Of a stretch of DNA of 64,000 bases, positions 36,228 to 45,582 are shown piece by piece. A program made the translations under genes and the position numbers. Within the stretch, counting starts at the first letter, position 1. Each line of letters starts with the position of its first letter. The stretch lies in NCBI RefSeq assembly GCF_007859315.1, contig NZ_VOHA01000003.1:620001-684000 (forward strand). Reading direction: 5' to 3'. The stretch comes from Reyranella sp. CPCC 100927. GTDB lineage: Bacteria > Pseudomonadota > Alphaproteobacteria > Reyranellales > Reyranellaceae. The notes below the pieces were generated by a model. That model saw nothing but the letters and a program-made list of their open reading frames with translations, searched no databases and was not told the DNA's origin.

Positions 36228-37778
36228 CTAGTCGCTGCGCTTCAGCGTTCCCATCCCCCAGTCGTTCAACGAGTCGATCGTTACCTCGGCGGCCTTGCCG
36301 TTCGGACCGATCGTGAAGCGTACGGCCGACGGCATGTCGGGCAGCTCGGGGGAGGGGAAGCTCAGGAACAGGTCCCGATCGAAGTGCGTCAGCGCATAGC
36401 TGCGCCCGCCGCCGGGTCCAACCGACAAGGTGAGCACGCCATTGCGGTCGGTGACGACGGCGTCGCCGACATAGGCATTGGCATAGCGGCCGGCGTAGGC
36501 GGCCGGTGGCAGCGGCGGCGTGGCCGGTGCGGGGCGTGTGCCGTACGCCGCCTTGGCGGCGGCGACCGCCGGACCGAACAGCCCGCCGAACACGTCGTTC
36601 CACGGCTTGATCCAGTCCTTTTCTACCTTTCCGGTGAAGACGAGGTCGGCGGCGCTGTCCGACAAGCCTTCGGGAACGCCGGTGGGAAACGCGTTGGACA
36701 AGACCAGGATGCCCAGGTTGGCCTTGGGATAGAGCGTCACGACGGTGCGCGCGCCGACGCTGAACGCGCCGGCGTGGCCGCGGGCGAGGCCGTGGCGGCC
36801 GAACTCGATGTTCCATCCCAGGCCATAGAATGACGCGCCGCCGGTGACGGGATTGACGCCGCGCGCCATGAGCGGCACGCGCGCCTCCTCCAGCGCCGCG
36901 GCGGCGATCAGCCGTTGGCCGTTGTACATGCCGTCGGCGAGTTCCAACCGCATCCATTGCGCCAGGTCGCGGGCGCTGGCACTGACGCCGCCGGCCGGGG
37001 CCTGCATGTCGGGATTGCGCTTGAGCTTCGCCGCCCAGGCGCCGTCGACCTTGATATGCAGTGCGGCACGATTGGTGCGCGCGATGAAATCGTCATGACG
37101 CGAGCTGGTTGCGGTCATGCCGAGCGGCCGATAGAGCATCTCCTCGGCCACGCTCTCCCAGGACTTGCCCGTCGGTTTGGCGGCGGCGACGGCACCCTCC
37201 GTCAATCCGGCATTGCTGTAGGAATAGCCGGCGCGGAAGCTCGACAACGGTGCCACCAGGCGCAGACGTTGCAGCACCTCGGCACGGCCGAAGCCGATAT
37301 CCTCGAGATCGTCACCCGCGGTTCCCGGCAGGCCGCTGCGATGGGCAAAGAGATCGCGCACCGTCAGCGCCGCGGTCGGGTAGGGATCGCGCAGTTGGAA
37401 CGCTGGGTCGAGATCGGCGATGCGCGACTCCCAACCGATCTTGCCCGTACTGACCACGGCCGCCACGACGGTCGAGGAGACCGGCTTGGAAAGCGAGGCG
37501 ATCTGGAACACCGTATCGGCGTCGACAACGTCGGCCTTGCCGACGTCTCGATGGCCGAAGCCCTTGAGGTAGACGACCTCGTCATTGTGGACGACGGCGA
37601 TGGCAAGGCCCGGCACGCCGCCGCTCTCGATCACCTGCCGCGCCAGGGCCTCCAAAGCGGGCAGGGCAGCGACGACCTTGTCGCGGGACAATGGCTGGGC
37701 GTGAGCGGTAGCCCAAGTGAAAGACAGTGCTGCCCAAAGGGTTACGCCGATCCATAGCAGCTGCCGTTGGCTGGCCAT
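36228..37778 (-). CDS. Exported serine hydrolase (class C beta-lactamase / PBP4* family)
   Basis: A 516-residue periplasmic enzyme with a signal peptide (cleavage near AHA|QP). The active site carries SLSK (nucleophile Ser95, Lys98), YSN in GYSYSNAGL and HAG in GHAGAFSVG, the three motifs of the penicillin-binding/class C family. A C-terminal beta domain of about 100 residues (YAGRYANAYVGDAVV...) resembles the DUF3471-type add-on. Likely an esterase, D-peptidase or amidase rather than a resistance enzyme. A decayed copy of its last codons lies at 22755-22830. Confidence 0.9.
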   Translation of the reverse strand: MASQRQLLWIGVTLWAALSFTWATAHAQPLSRDKVVAALPALEALARQVIESGGVPGLAIAVVHNDEVVYLKGFGHRDVGKADVVDADTVFQIASLSKPVSSTVVAAVVSTGKIGWESRIADLDPAFQLRDPYPTAALTVRDLFAHRSGLPGTAGDDLEDIGFGRAEVLQRLRLVAPLSSFRAGYSYSNAGLTEGAVAAAKPTGKSWESVAEEMLYRPLGMTATSSRHDDFIARTNRAALHIKVDGAWAAKLKRNPDMQAPAGGVSASARDLAQWMRLELADGMYNGQRLIAAAALEEARVPLMARGVNPVTGGASFYGLGWNIEFGRHGLARGHAGAFSVGARTVVTLYPKANLGILVLSNAFPTGVPEGLSDSAADLVFTGKVEKDWIKPWNDVFGGLFGPAVAAAKAAYGTRPAPATPPLPPAAYAGRYANAYVGDAVVTDRNGVLTLSVGPGGGRSYALTHFDRDLFLSFPSPELPDMPSAVRFTIGPNGKAAEVTIDSLNDWGMGTLKRSD

Positions 37779-38008
37779 CGCAATCCCCCCAACTCGACCA
37801 TCGGACTTGGTCGAGAGTGACTCTATAGCATGGTCCCTCGACGCTGGCGGATACCGACCGATGTCATGACGATCGAGTCAGGACCGATTCTGAAGAGCGT
37901 GACAAAGGGGTCACGATTGCAACCGGTGTTTTGACTCAGTTTTCACGCGCACAGAGTTTGTAATACTGCTTTCCTGCAACTGCGGGGTGGGGAGCTTCAG
38001 TCGTACAA

Positions 38009-40192
38009 ATGGTGCTAGCGTCGTCCGTTGGGGATTCCGTTTCGCTTGGCAGTTCTCAGGTCAGTGACACCGGCTTGGCGGCATTGGCCCTGGCCTTGCG
38101 CATCAAGGGGCGTGCCGTCGATGTCGGACAACTGAAACACCAGTTCGGCCGGCCCGATCGTCCGCTCAACGATACAGAGCTGCTGCGGGCGGCCCGCCAA
38201 TCGGGCCTGAAAAGCCGTAAAACATCGAGCCAATGGGCGCGCCTGCGGAACATTCCCCTGCCGGCGATCGCCATTCTGCGCGACGGCCGCTACTGCGTGC
38301 TGGCAGCGGTACGCCACCAGGCGGGGCAGGAAGCCGCCCTGGTCGGGGACCGGCTCGATGCGCCGCCGCGCTCCGTGCCCAAAGCGGATTTCGAGGCGGA
38401 CTGGTCGGGCCAACTGATCCTGATCACCACGCGCGCCGACCTCGTGGGCGCCGACCGCCGCTTCGATATCAGCTGGTTCATCCCCGCCGTCGTCAAATAC
38501 CGCCGGTTGTTCGGCGAAGTGCTGCTGGGATCATTTGTTATCCAGTCGCTGGGCCTGGTGTCGCCGCTGATCTTCCAGGTGGTGATCGACAAGGTGATGG
38601 TCCACCGCACTTTGTCGACCTTGGACGTGCTGGTGTTCGCCCTGTTGGCCGTGGCGATCTTCGAGGCTCTGTTCGGCGCTCTGCGCACGTATCTGTTCTC
38701 CCACACCACCAACCGGATCGACCTGGAGCTGGGCGCCCGCCTGTTCAAGCACGTGCTGCGGCTGCCGCTGGGCTATTTCGAGGCACGCCGGGTGGGCGAC
38801 AGCGTGGCCCGTGTGCGCGAACTGGAGAACATCCGCAACTTCCTGACCGGCTCGACTGTGACGGTGGCCGTGGACTTCGTCTTCACCATCGTCTTCATCG
38901 CCGTGATGTTTTTGTACAGCCCGTTCCTGACCTGGATCGTGCTGGCGGCGATCCCGTTCTATGTCGGCCTGTCCCTGGCCGTGACGCCGGTCCTGCGGCA
39001 GCGGCTGGACGACAAGTTCAACCGCGGCGCCGAGAACCAGGCCTTCCTGGTCGAGCGCATCACCGGCATCGAGACGGTCAAGGCCATGGCTGTCGAGCCG
39101 CAGATGCAGCACCGCTGGGAGGAACTGCTGGCGGCGTACGTGAAGGCGGCCTTCCGCGTCGGCAACCTGGGCAACGTGGCCGGCCAGCTGGCGCAGCTCA
39201 TCAACAAGGTGCTGCTGGCCCTGATCCTGTGGTTCGGCGCCAAGATGGTGATCGACGGCCAACTGACCGTCGGCGAACTGGTCGCCTTCAACATGCTGTC
39301 CGGCCGCGTCAGCGGGCCGATCCTGCGCATTGCCCAGCTGTGGCAGGAGTTTCAGCAGGCGCGGCTGTCGGTCGAGCGGCTGGGCGACATCCTCAATACC
39401 CGGCCCGAGCCGGGCGCCGGCGCTGGCCAACAGTCCTTGCCGACGCTCAAGGGGCAGATCGGCTTCGACCATGTGACGTTCCGCTATGCTGTGGACGGGC
39501 CCGAGGTCTTGCGCGACGTGTCGCTGACGCTTGCCGCGGGACAGGTCGTGGGCATCGTCGGGCCGTCGGGGTCGGGCAAGAGCACGCTCGCCAAGCTGGT
39601 GCAGCGGCTCTACATGCCCGAACGCGGCAAGATCACGGTCGACGGGCTTGATCTGTCGCTGATCGACCCGGCGTCGCTGCGCCGGCTGATCGGCACCGTG
39701 CTGCAGGAAAGCATGCTGTTTTCCGGCTCCATCCGAGACAACATCGCGTTGGCCGACCCCGGTCTGCCGCTGCCGCAGGTGATCGCCGCGGCCGAACTGG
39801 CCGGCGCCCACGAATTCATCTCGGCCCTGCCGCAGGGCTATGACACCCTGGTGGGCGAGCGCGGCGCCACCCTGTCGGGTGGCCAGCGCCAGCGCATCGC
39901 GATCGCCCGCGCGCTGATCCGCAATCCCCGAGTGCTGATTTTCGATGAGGCGACCAGCGCGCTCGATGTCGAATCGGAGGCCGCCATCCAGGCCAACATG
40001 GAACGCATCTGCCGGGGCCGCACGGTGCTGATCATCGCCCATCGCCTGTCCGCCGTGCGCAATGCCCATCGCATCCTGACCATCGAGAACGGGCAGATCG
40101 TCGAGGATGGGCCGCCTGACCAGCTGATGCGCCAATCCGGCCGCTTCGCCGCCATGCTGCGCCAACAAGCGGGAGGCCTCCATGCCGTGTGA
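38009..40192 (+). CDS. Type I secretion ABC exporter (HlyB type) with C39-like domain
   Basis: A 727-residue inner-membrane exporter of the HlyB class. Residues ~15-145 form a C39-like domain in which the catalytic Cys is absent ([11 protein letters not shown]), as in RTX-toxin exporters that recognise an uncleaved C-terminal signal. A six-helix membrane domain follows (about 160-430). The ATPase has GPSGSGKST near 520, LSGGQRQR near 625 and [12 protein letters not shown]. It is the first gene of the operon leading to hlyD and the two effector-like modules, which are the obvious cargo. No TolC-type outer-membrane gene is in the window. Confidence 0.93.
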   Translation: MVLASSVGDSVSLGSSQVSDTGLAALALALRIKGRAVDVGQLKHQFGRPDRPLNDTELLRAARQSGLKSRKTSSQWARLRNIPLPAIAILRDGRYCVLAAVRHQAGQEAALVGDRLDAPPRSVPKADFEADWSGQLILITTRADLVGADRRFDISWFIPAVVKYRRLFGEVLLGSFVIQSLGLVSPLIFQVVIDKVMVHRTLSTLDVLVFALLAVAIFEALFGALRTYLFSHTTNRIDLELGARLFKHVLRLPLGYFEARRVGDSVARVRELENIRNFLTGSTVTVAVDFVFTIVFIAVMFLYSPFLTWIVLAAIPFYVGLSLAVTPVLRQRLDDKFNRGAENQAFLVERITGIETVKAMAVEPQMQHRWEELLAAYVKAAFRVGNLGNVAGQLAQLINKVLLALILWFGAKMVIDGQLTVGELVAFNMLSGRVSGPILRIAQLWQEFQQARLSVERLGDILNTRPEPGAGAGQQSLPTLKGQIGFDHVTFRYAVDGPEVLRDVSLTLAAGQVVGIVGPSGSGKSTLAKLVQRLYMPERGKITVDGLDLSLIDPASLRRLIGTVLQESMLFSGSIRDNIALADPGLPLPQVIAAAELAGAHEFISALPQGYDTLVGERGATLSGGQRQRIAIARALIRNPRVLIFDEATSALDVESEAAIQANMERICRGRTVLIIAHRLSAVRNAHRILTIENGQIVEDGPPDQLMRQSGRFAAMLRQQAGGLHAV

Positions 40193-40195
40193 CCT

Positions 40196-40325
40196 CATCC
40201 TCCCCCACGCAGTGGGGGAGGTGGCCGAAGGCCGGAGGGGGACCCGACATGGTCTCTGTTACCAGTACCACGTCGCTTCCCCTCCGCTCCTTCGGGCCAC
40301 CTCCCCAGCGAAGCTGGGGAGGATG
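40196..40325. repeat. Inverted repeat, CATCCTCCCC family
   Basis: Arms CATCCTCCCCCACGCAGTGG... and ...AGCGAAGCTGGGGAGGATG are near-perfect complements over about 45 bases. The arms contain smaller hairpins of their own. It separates the exporter ATPase gene from the membrane-fusion gene and could tune the ratio of the two. Confidence 0.85.
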
Positions 40326-40344
40326 TTCTCAGCGAGTCCGACCG

Positions 40345-41745
40345 ATGGCGTTTGAAGGCCTCCGCCGGCTGTTCACCGTGGGCCGAGCGGCGCTGGCCGA
40401 GGAGCGCACCCAGCCGCCGCCACCGCGGCGCTCGCGTGACGAGACGGAGTTTCTGCCAGCCGCTGTAGAGGTGCTGGAGACGCCAGCCTCGCCCACGGCG
40501 CGGGCGATGTTCTGGAGCCTCTCGGCACTGCTGGCCGTCGGCCTGGGGTGGTCGCTGATCGGCGAGCTCGACGTCGTGGCGATCGCCGAGGGCAAGACGG
40601 TGCCGACCGGCAAGACCAAGACCATCCAACCCCTGGAAGCGGGGATCGTGCGTGCGATCCATGTCCAGGACGGCAAGACGGTGAAGGCCGGCGACGTCCT
40701 GATCGAACTGGACCCGACAGCGACCGTCGCTGACGCCCGCCGTCTGGCCCTTGAATTGGCGTCGGCGCGCCTGGAACTGGCACGACTGGCGGCAGCGCTG
40801 GCACCTGATGATCCGCTGGCACGCTTCCAGGCGCCGGAGGGCACGCCGCCGGCGCAGGCCGACCTGCAGCGCACGCTGCTGCTGAACCAGGTGAACGAGT
40901 ACCGGGCGAAGCTGGCGGTGCTCGATGCCGAGGTCACCAAGCGCCGTGCCGAGCAGGCAACCGCGGAAATCGGCATCGCCAAACTGGAGCAGGCGTTGCC
41001 GCTGTTGAAGGAGCGCTCCGATGCGCGCGATCAGTTGGCGTCGACCGGCAATGGCTCCAAGCTGATCGCGTTGGAGGTGAAACAGCAGCTGGTCGAGATG
41101 CGCCACGAACTGCGCGCGCTGCGCCAGCGCCGCGAGGAGCTCGCGGCCGGCCTGGAGGCGCTGCACCGGCAGCGCCAGCAGACCGAGGCGGAGTACGCCA
41201 AGACGGTGCTGGGGCAGCGGGTGGAGGCCGAGCGCAAGATCGCCGGCCTGGAGGAGGAACTGCGCAAGGCCGAACAGCGCCGCGACGTGCAGACCTTGAC
41301 GGCACCGATCGACGGTGTAGTGCAGCAGCTGGCGGTGCACACCCTGGGCGGCGTGGTGACGCCAGCGCAGGCACTGATGTCGATCGTACCGGCCGAGGCG
41401 AAGCTGGAGGTTGAGGTCCAGCTGGCCAACCGCGACATCGGGTTCGTCGAGGCCGGGCAGGACGTCGAACTGAAGCTCGAGACCTTCATGTTCACGCGCT
41501 ACGGCACGATCCCCGGCAAGGTGCTGTCGATCTCGCGCGATGCGGTGCAGGACGAGAAGAAGGGCCTACTGTATCCGGCCCGCATCGCGCTGCTGCGGAG
41601 CACGATCGACGTCGATGGCCGCAAGCTGCCGCTGGGTGCCGGGATGGCGCTGACGGCGGAGATCAAGACCGACCACCGCACGGTGATTGATTACGTGCTG
41701 TCGCCGATCCGGCGGTACGGGCACGAGAGCTTGAGGGAACGATGA
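40345..41745 (+). CDS. Type I secretion membrane-fusion protein (HlyD type)
   Basis: A 466-residue periplasmic adaptor. A short cytoplasmic N-terminus and one membrane helix (ALLAVGLGWSLIG) are followed by the lipoyl half-motif EGKTVPTGKTKTIQPLEAGIVRAIHVQDGKTVKAGDVL, a long alpha-helical hairpin rich in Glu/Arg/Leu, then LTAPIDGVVQQLAVHTLGGVV and a beta-barrel C-terminus. The ATG at 40345 is chosen because the open frame back to 40189 only crosses the inverted repeat. Its stop overlaps the next gene as ATGA. The last ~85 codons are duplicated at 45293-45582. Confidence 0.93.
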   Translation: MAFEGLRRLFTVGRAALAEERTQPPPPRRSRDETEFLPAAVEVLETPASPTARAMFWSLSALLAVGLGWSLIGELDVVAIAEGKTVPTGKTKTIQPLEAGIVRAIHVQDGKTVKAGDVLIELDPTATVADARRLALELASARLELARLAAALAPDDPLARFQAPEGTPPAQADLQRTLLLNQVNEYRAKLAVLDAEVTKRRAEQATAEIGIAKLEQALPLLKERSDARDQLASTGNGSKLIALEVKQQLVEMRHELRALRQRREELAAGLEALHRQRQQTEAEYAKTVLGQRVEAERKIAGLEEELRKAEQRRDVQTLTAPIDGVVQQLAVHTLGGVVTPAQALMSIVPAEAKLEVEVQLANRDIGFVEAGQDVELKLETFMFTRYGTIPGKVLSISRDAVQDEKKGLLYPARIALLRSTIDVDGRKLPLGAGMALTAEIKTDHRTVIDYVLSPIRRYGHESLRER

Positions 41746-42365
41746 TTGCGGTCGTCCAAGCTAAGCTCCCGTACTCGCCGGCATGCTTTCGCCGTAGTTT
41801 ACGCGATGCGGCTAGAAGAGTGACATGCGGATTCATTGGATTTCTGGCTGTGCTCTGGACTGCGGTGCCAGCGGTTGGTCAAACGAATCTACCGCAGCCA
41901 CACACCAGATTCAGGTTTGATATCAGCGAGCCTGAAAGCTCCATCACTGAGAAATTCGAGATAAAGCGGAAAAGGCAATATCAGTTTGTTATTGAAGTTA
42001 ACTACGTAACTCTAGCTGAAGCAGATCGGATACAAAGACTTATCGGCACCGGGCAAAGATTTCCAGACGGTCGCTACTACGCGCCGGGCGTCGTTATTCC
42101 TGTTCAATTCAAAATTGAACGCATAGTCGAAAGAACAGCGCGCCAATTAATTTTTGACGAGATGGTTCCAGTGCAGGGACGCATCTATCAACTATTGGGC
42201 CCTACTAGCACCTCTGGAAACTACGGACGCTTGATCGCCGAACTCTCATTGGAGAGAGGGATCTATGAGATGCGCGCAAGAACGACGACAAGAATCCCGG
42301 ATTTTGACGGCATTCCGACCAGTTTGGCCGTTACTTACGATGGAAGAGTGCAGTACACCGACTAA
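41742..42365 (+). CDS. Exported small protein, candidate immunity protein 1 (DUF5625-like)
   Basis: A 207-residue protein with an N-terminal signal segment (GFIGFLAVLWTAVPAVG) and a beta-sandwich-like mature domain: FRFDISEPESSITEKFEI, YQFVIEVNY, GVVIPVQFKIERI and the late LSLERGIYEMRART. This order recalls the DUF5625 family, but I hold that only as a resemblance. It is coupled to hlyD by ATGA and precedes the repeat protein by 14 bases, so a periplasmic protective role against that protein is plausible. Its DNA is much more A/T-rich than hlyD, suggesting transfer. Confidence 0.7.
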   Translation: MIAVVQAKLPYSPACFRRSLRDAARRVTCGFIGFLAVLWTAVPAVGQTNLPQPHTRFRFDISEPESSITEKFEIKRKRQYQFVIEVNYVTLAEADRIQRLIGTGQRFPDGRYYAPGVVIPVQFKIERIVERTARQLIFDEMVPVQGRIYQLLGPTSTSGNYGRLIAELSLERGIYEMRARTTTRIPDFDGIPTSLAVTYDGRVQYTD

Positions 42366-42379
42366 ATGAGGAGGTTGCC

Positions 42380-45217
42380 GTGGCTGACCCGACTCTCACG
42401 ATCTATGTAGCTCCTGCCGGAACCCCAATGCACAACGCCACCGGTGGGAACCCGCCAACTGCAGGTTCGTCCTTCGGTGGTCACACGTGGTATGTTATCG
42501 ACAAAGGCGACGGTAGTCCGCCACTTTCCTATGGGTTTGGCCCTGAGACGTCAGGCCTTCCTGATGGCTTCGTGGGTCCGGGCAAGATATATGACAACGA
42601 TGTCACAAACTACCACGGGCCTAGCATTCAACGGCGAACAGTTAAAATTACAGCCGAGCAGTTTGAGGCTTTGGCAAGATTTGGGACAAACCCCCAAGCC
42701 AATGGCTTCACGACTTATGACGTTCAGAAGAACAGCTGCATCGAATTTGTTTGGGAAGCTTTGGAGGCCGCTGGAATCGTAACACGGCCTTTGTACAGTC
42801 ACATGTTTAAGTTCCCTTTATTGGGTCCACTCAATCCGACAGGTGCCGCCAGGTTTCCGGCCGCGCAATGGCCAATTCTGAGAGACGCTCTGGATCAATT
42901 CGAGCGGACAGGACCTGTAGGACCTCCAAAGCGGAGTGGCTCCATCGAAGAGATCACTGACCCCAACGGCAGAGTAGTCACATCGATCGAGCGGGACCAC
43001 ACAGGCGCCGTCAAATCGATTGTCGAGTACGACTATGACCAGGCCGGGAACGTCTCTCTCGCGACGTACAAAGATGCAGACGGAGTCAGGACCGATGCGG
43101 TGTCGAGGACGATTGACCCTGTAACCGGCAACATAATTGTTCGATTGACGAGCTACACGGCAGCAGGGGCACTGCTTGGTGAGCACGTCCGGACATATAC
43201 AGCGACCACTGAAACCTCCGTTGCAACGATGTATGACGTTGCGGCAACCCAGACTTGGCAATCGCAATCTGCCTCCATGAATCAGGCGGGGAACATCACT
43301 TCCGCGACCGTGTTGAATGACGACGGAACGTCACTGGCAACGACTTATGACGTCGCCAACGCCGAGAACTGGATCCGGCGCGAAGAAACGCGTGACGCGA
43401 ACGGCGTTCCGACAAAGACGACGTGGTGGTACGACGACGGCACGCGCGCGGAGCGGTGGCTGGACGCCTACAACACCGATCCGAATGGTCTCGCGTGGGG
43501 TGAAGACAGATACGACGCGGCCGGTGTGAAGACGAGTTTTGTCCTGCGGTGGGACAACGGCTGGAACGGTCTCTACATTCTGGACGCGTACAATACGCAG
43601 AACTGGTCTCGCCTTGACGAGATCCGAACCCCGGCGGGCGCTTTGGACCAGCTCTGGCGGAACTACGATGATGGCCGGGTTGACAAGACATTCTATGACG
43701 TCGCCAACAACCAGCCCTGGCGGGAGTACACGGACAAGTACGATGCGACGGGCGCCCGGGTTGAGCGCGACCAATTGAAGGACGACGGCGGAACCTATCG
43801 GCAGTGGTTTGATCCACACAATGCGACCCCTGATGGTCTGTCCGGGGGCAGCAACACGTACGACGCGGCAGGTACGTGGATGGGATATGAGCACTACTAT
43901 GACGTCGGCGGGCGATATCAGCGCTGGTACGATCCGTACAACACGAACCCGGATGGCCTATCTGGGGGCAGCAATACGTACGACTGGACGGGTGCGCACG
44001 TAGAGTATCAGCACTTCTATGACGACGGGCGGCGCTATCAGCGCTGGTACGACCCGCACAACACGAACCCTGAGGGTCTTTCCGGCGGCAGCAATACGTA
44101 CGACTGGACGGGTGCGCACGTAGAGTATCAGCACTTCTATGACGACGGGCGGCGCTATCAGCGCTGGTACGATCCGCACAACACGAACCCCGACGGTCTA
44201 TCCGGCGGCAGCAATTCGTATGACGCGGCGGGTGCATGGGCTGGGTATGAGTGGTTCTACGATGATGGCCGGCGCTTTCGGACCGTAGTCGACTCCCAAA
44301 ACACCCAACCTTGGTCATCGTATACCGAATATTACAATTCGAGCGGACAGCACACGGAGGACATCTGGTACCACGACGGCGGTGGACGTAACCGGAACGT
44401 GTTCGATTTCAACAACAACCAGCCCTGGTCATCGTACAGTGAGTACTACAATGCGAGTGGCCAGCACACGGAGGATGTTTGGTACCGCGATGACGGCGGG
44501 CGCAATCGGAACGTGTTCGACGTCAACAACAACCAGCCGTGGTCGTCGTACAGCGAGCTCTTCGACGCGAGTGGTCGGAACACGGACGGCATCCGGTACT
44601 ATGACGACGGCCGGCGCGATCATTGGCAATGGGATCCAGCCAATACACAGGCCTGGTCGTCGCGCGTGCTCAACTACAACGCGTCAGGACAGTGGACCAC
44701 CCAAAACGGGGTATGGGATGACGGGACGACGTTTCAAGGCCAGTGGCGGGACATGCCAGACGTCAGATACTGGTCTTGGAAAATCGATACCCGAGATCAG
44801 AACGGACAGTTGACCCGGGTAAGTGGTGGGTACTCCGACGGCTGGACGTTCCAGGAATGGCACGATCCGTACAATGCACAGCCGTGGCGCGGGGTGGTGG
44901 AGAACTATGACCAGACCGGCGCTCGCATGACCCGAGAAGTCTTCGGAGATGACTACCGCTGGACGCGGACCAACTTCGATCCGCACAACACGGTGAACTG
45001 GAGATCAATCACTGAGCACTACAACGCTCAGGATTATTTGGTCATCCGGGACACTGTCAATGACGATGGCTCTACATCACAAGAACGGTTCAGGGCTTCC
45101 AGTGGCGTCGGCTTCGGTATTGGGAATTTCCTGTTCAAGTACTTCACCGATCCGCTCAACCTGCTGGAACTCCTCGTTCCATTTGACGCTGACACGAATT
45201 TCGTCAATAGCGGCTAA
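42380..45217 (+). CDS. Repeat-rich candidate type I effector 1 with permuted NlpC/P60-like N-terminus
   Basis: A 945-residue protein with a GTG start (GAGGAGG upstream) and no signal peptide, consistent with type I export. Residues 1-140 contain GGHTWYVI (His35), YGFGP and NSCIEFVWEALEAAG (Cys120); a His strand before a Cys helix is the order of permuted NlpC/P60 cysteine hydrolases. From about 190 to 900 the protein is a series of 36-40 residue repeats built on D-x-x-N-x-x-x-W, Y-D-x-x-G and Y-D-D-G. The C-terminus (GNFLFKYFTDPLNLLELLVPF) is hydrophobic. It may be a peptidoglycan-attacking toxin; a repeat adhesin is the alternative. Confidence 0.72.
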   Translation: MADPTLTIYVAPAGTPMHNATGGNPPTAGSSFGGHTWYVIDKGDGSPPLSYGFGPETSGLPDGFVGPGKIYDNDVTNYHGPSIQRRTVKITAEQFEALARFGTNPQANGFTTYDVQKNSCIEFVWEALEAAGIVTRPLYSHMFKFPLLGPLNPTGAARFPAAQWPILRDALDQFERTGPVGPPKRSGSIEEITDPNGRVVTSIERDHTGAVKSIVEYDYDQAGNVSLATYKDADGVRTDAVSRTIDPVTGNIIVRLTSYTAAGALLGEHVRTYTATTETSVATMYDVAATQTWQSQSASMNQAGNITSATVLNDDGTSLATTYDVANAENWIRREETRDANGVPTKTTWWYDDGTRAERWLDAYNTDPNGLAWGEDRYDAAGVKTSFVLRWDNGWNGLYILDAYNTQNWSRLDEIRTPAGALDQLWRNYDDGRVDKTFYDVANNQPWREYTDKYDATGARVERDQLKDDGGTYRQWFDPHNATPDGLSGGSNTYDAAGTWMGYEHYYDVGGRYQRWYDPYNTNPDGLSGGSNTYDWTGAHVEYQHFYDDGRRYQRWYDPHNTNPEGLSGGSNTYDWTGAHVEYQHFYDDGRRYQRWYDPHNTNPDGLSGGSNSYDAAGAWAGYEWFYDDGRRFRTVVDSQNTQPWSSYTEYYNSSGQHTEDIWYHDGGGRNRNVFDFNNNQPWSSYSEYYNASGQHTEDVWYRDDGGRNRNVFDVNNNQPWSSYSELFDASGRNTDGIRYYDDGRRDHWQWDPANTQAWSSRVLNYNASGQWTTQNGVWDDGTTFQGQWRDMPDVRYWSWKIDTRDQNGQLTRVSGGYSDGWTFQEWHDPYNAQPWRGVVENYDQTGARMTREVFGDDYRWTRTNFDPHNTVNWRSITEHYNAQDYLVIRDTVNDDGSTSQERFRASSGVGFGIGNFLFKYFTDPLNLLELLVPFDADTNFVNSG
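43858..44217 (+). repeat. 120-bp tandem repeats inside effector 1
   Basis: Three consecutive 120-base units (40 codons each) start at 43858, 43978 and 44098; long stretches of the second and third are identical base for base (compare 43981-44040 with 44101-44160). Each encodes YDDGRRYQRWYDP followed by GLSGGSN and a YD-x-x-G turn. Less regular units continue on both sides. Such identity implies recent expansion and scope for length variation. Confidence 0.9.
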
Positions 45218-45292
45218 GGAGTGCTGCATTTGAAGAATAGAAAGTATTTACTCACCATCGTCGGGAACGCAATTCCGGCGATGGTTGCCCAT

Positions 45293-45582
45293 GGGCAGGA
45301 CGCCGAGCTGAGCTCGAGACCTTCATGTTCACGCGCTACGGTACGATTCCCGGCAAGGTGCTGTCGATCTCGCGCGACGCGGTGCAGGATGGGAAGAAGG
45401 GCCTGCTGTATCCGGCCCGCATCGCGCTGCTGCGCAACACGATCGACGTCGATGGCCGCAAGCTGCCGCTGGGCGCCGGCATGGCGCTGATGGCGGAAAT
45501 CAAGACGGACCACCGCACGGTGATCGACTACCTGCTGTCGCCGATCCGACGGGTCGGGCATGAGAGCTTGAGGGAGCGATGA
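45293..45582 (+). pseudogene. Duplicated 3' end of hlyD (truncated, frameshifted at its left edge)
   Basis: This copies 41456-41745 with roughly nine in ten bases identical, including FTRYGTIPGKVLSISRDAV, LLYPARIALLR and the terminal GHESLRER. One base is missing near 45309 (AAGCTC to AGCTC), breaking the frame, though an ATG at 45325 opens the last 85 codons. The ATGA junction with the following gene is preserved exactly as at hlyD. It marks the left boundary of module 2. Confidence 0.9.

Noticed and set aside
37920-37970. Promoter TTGACT...TAATAC before hlyB
   Set aside because: The spacing is about 24 bases, too long for a sigma-70 promoter, and no better -10 was found.
38009-38450. Active C39 leader peptidase at the N-terminus of the exporter
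   Set aside because: The expected catalytic Cys is missing (DTGLAAL), so it is a C39-like recognition domain.
43858-44217. Possible CRISPR-like array
   Set aside because: The 120-bp units are contiguous, in frame and coding, with no spacers.
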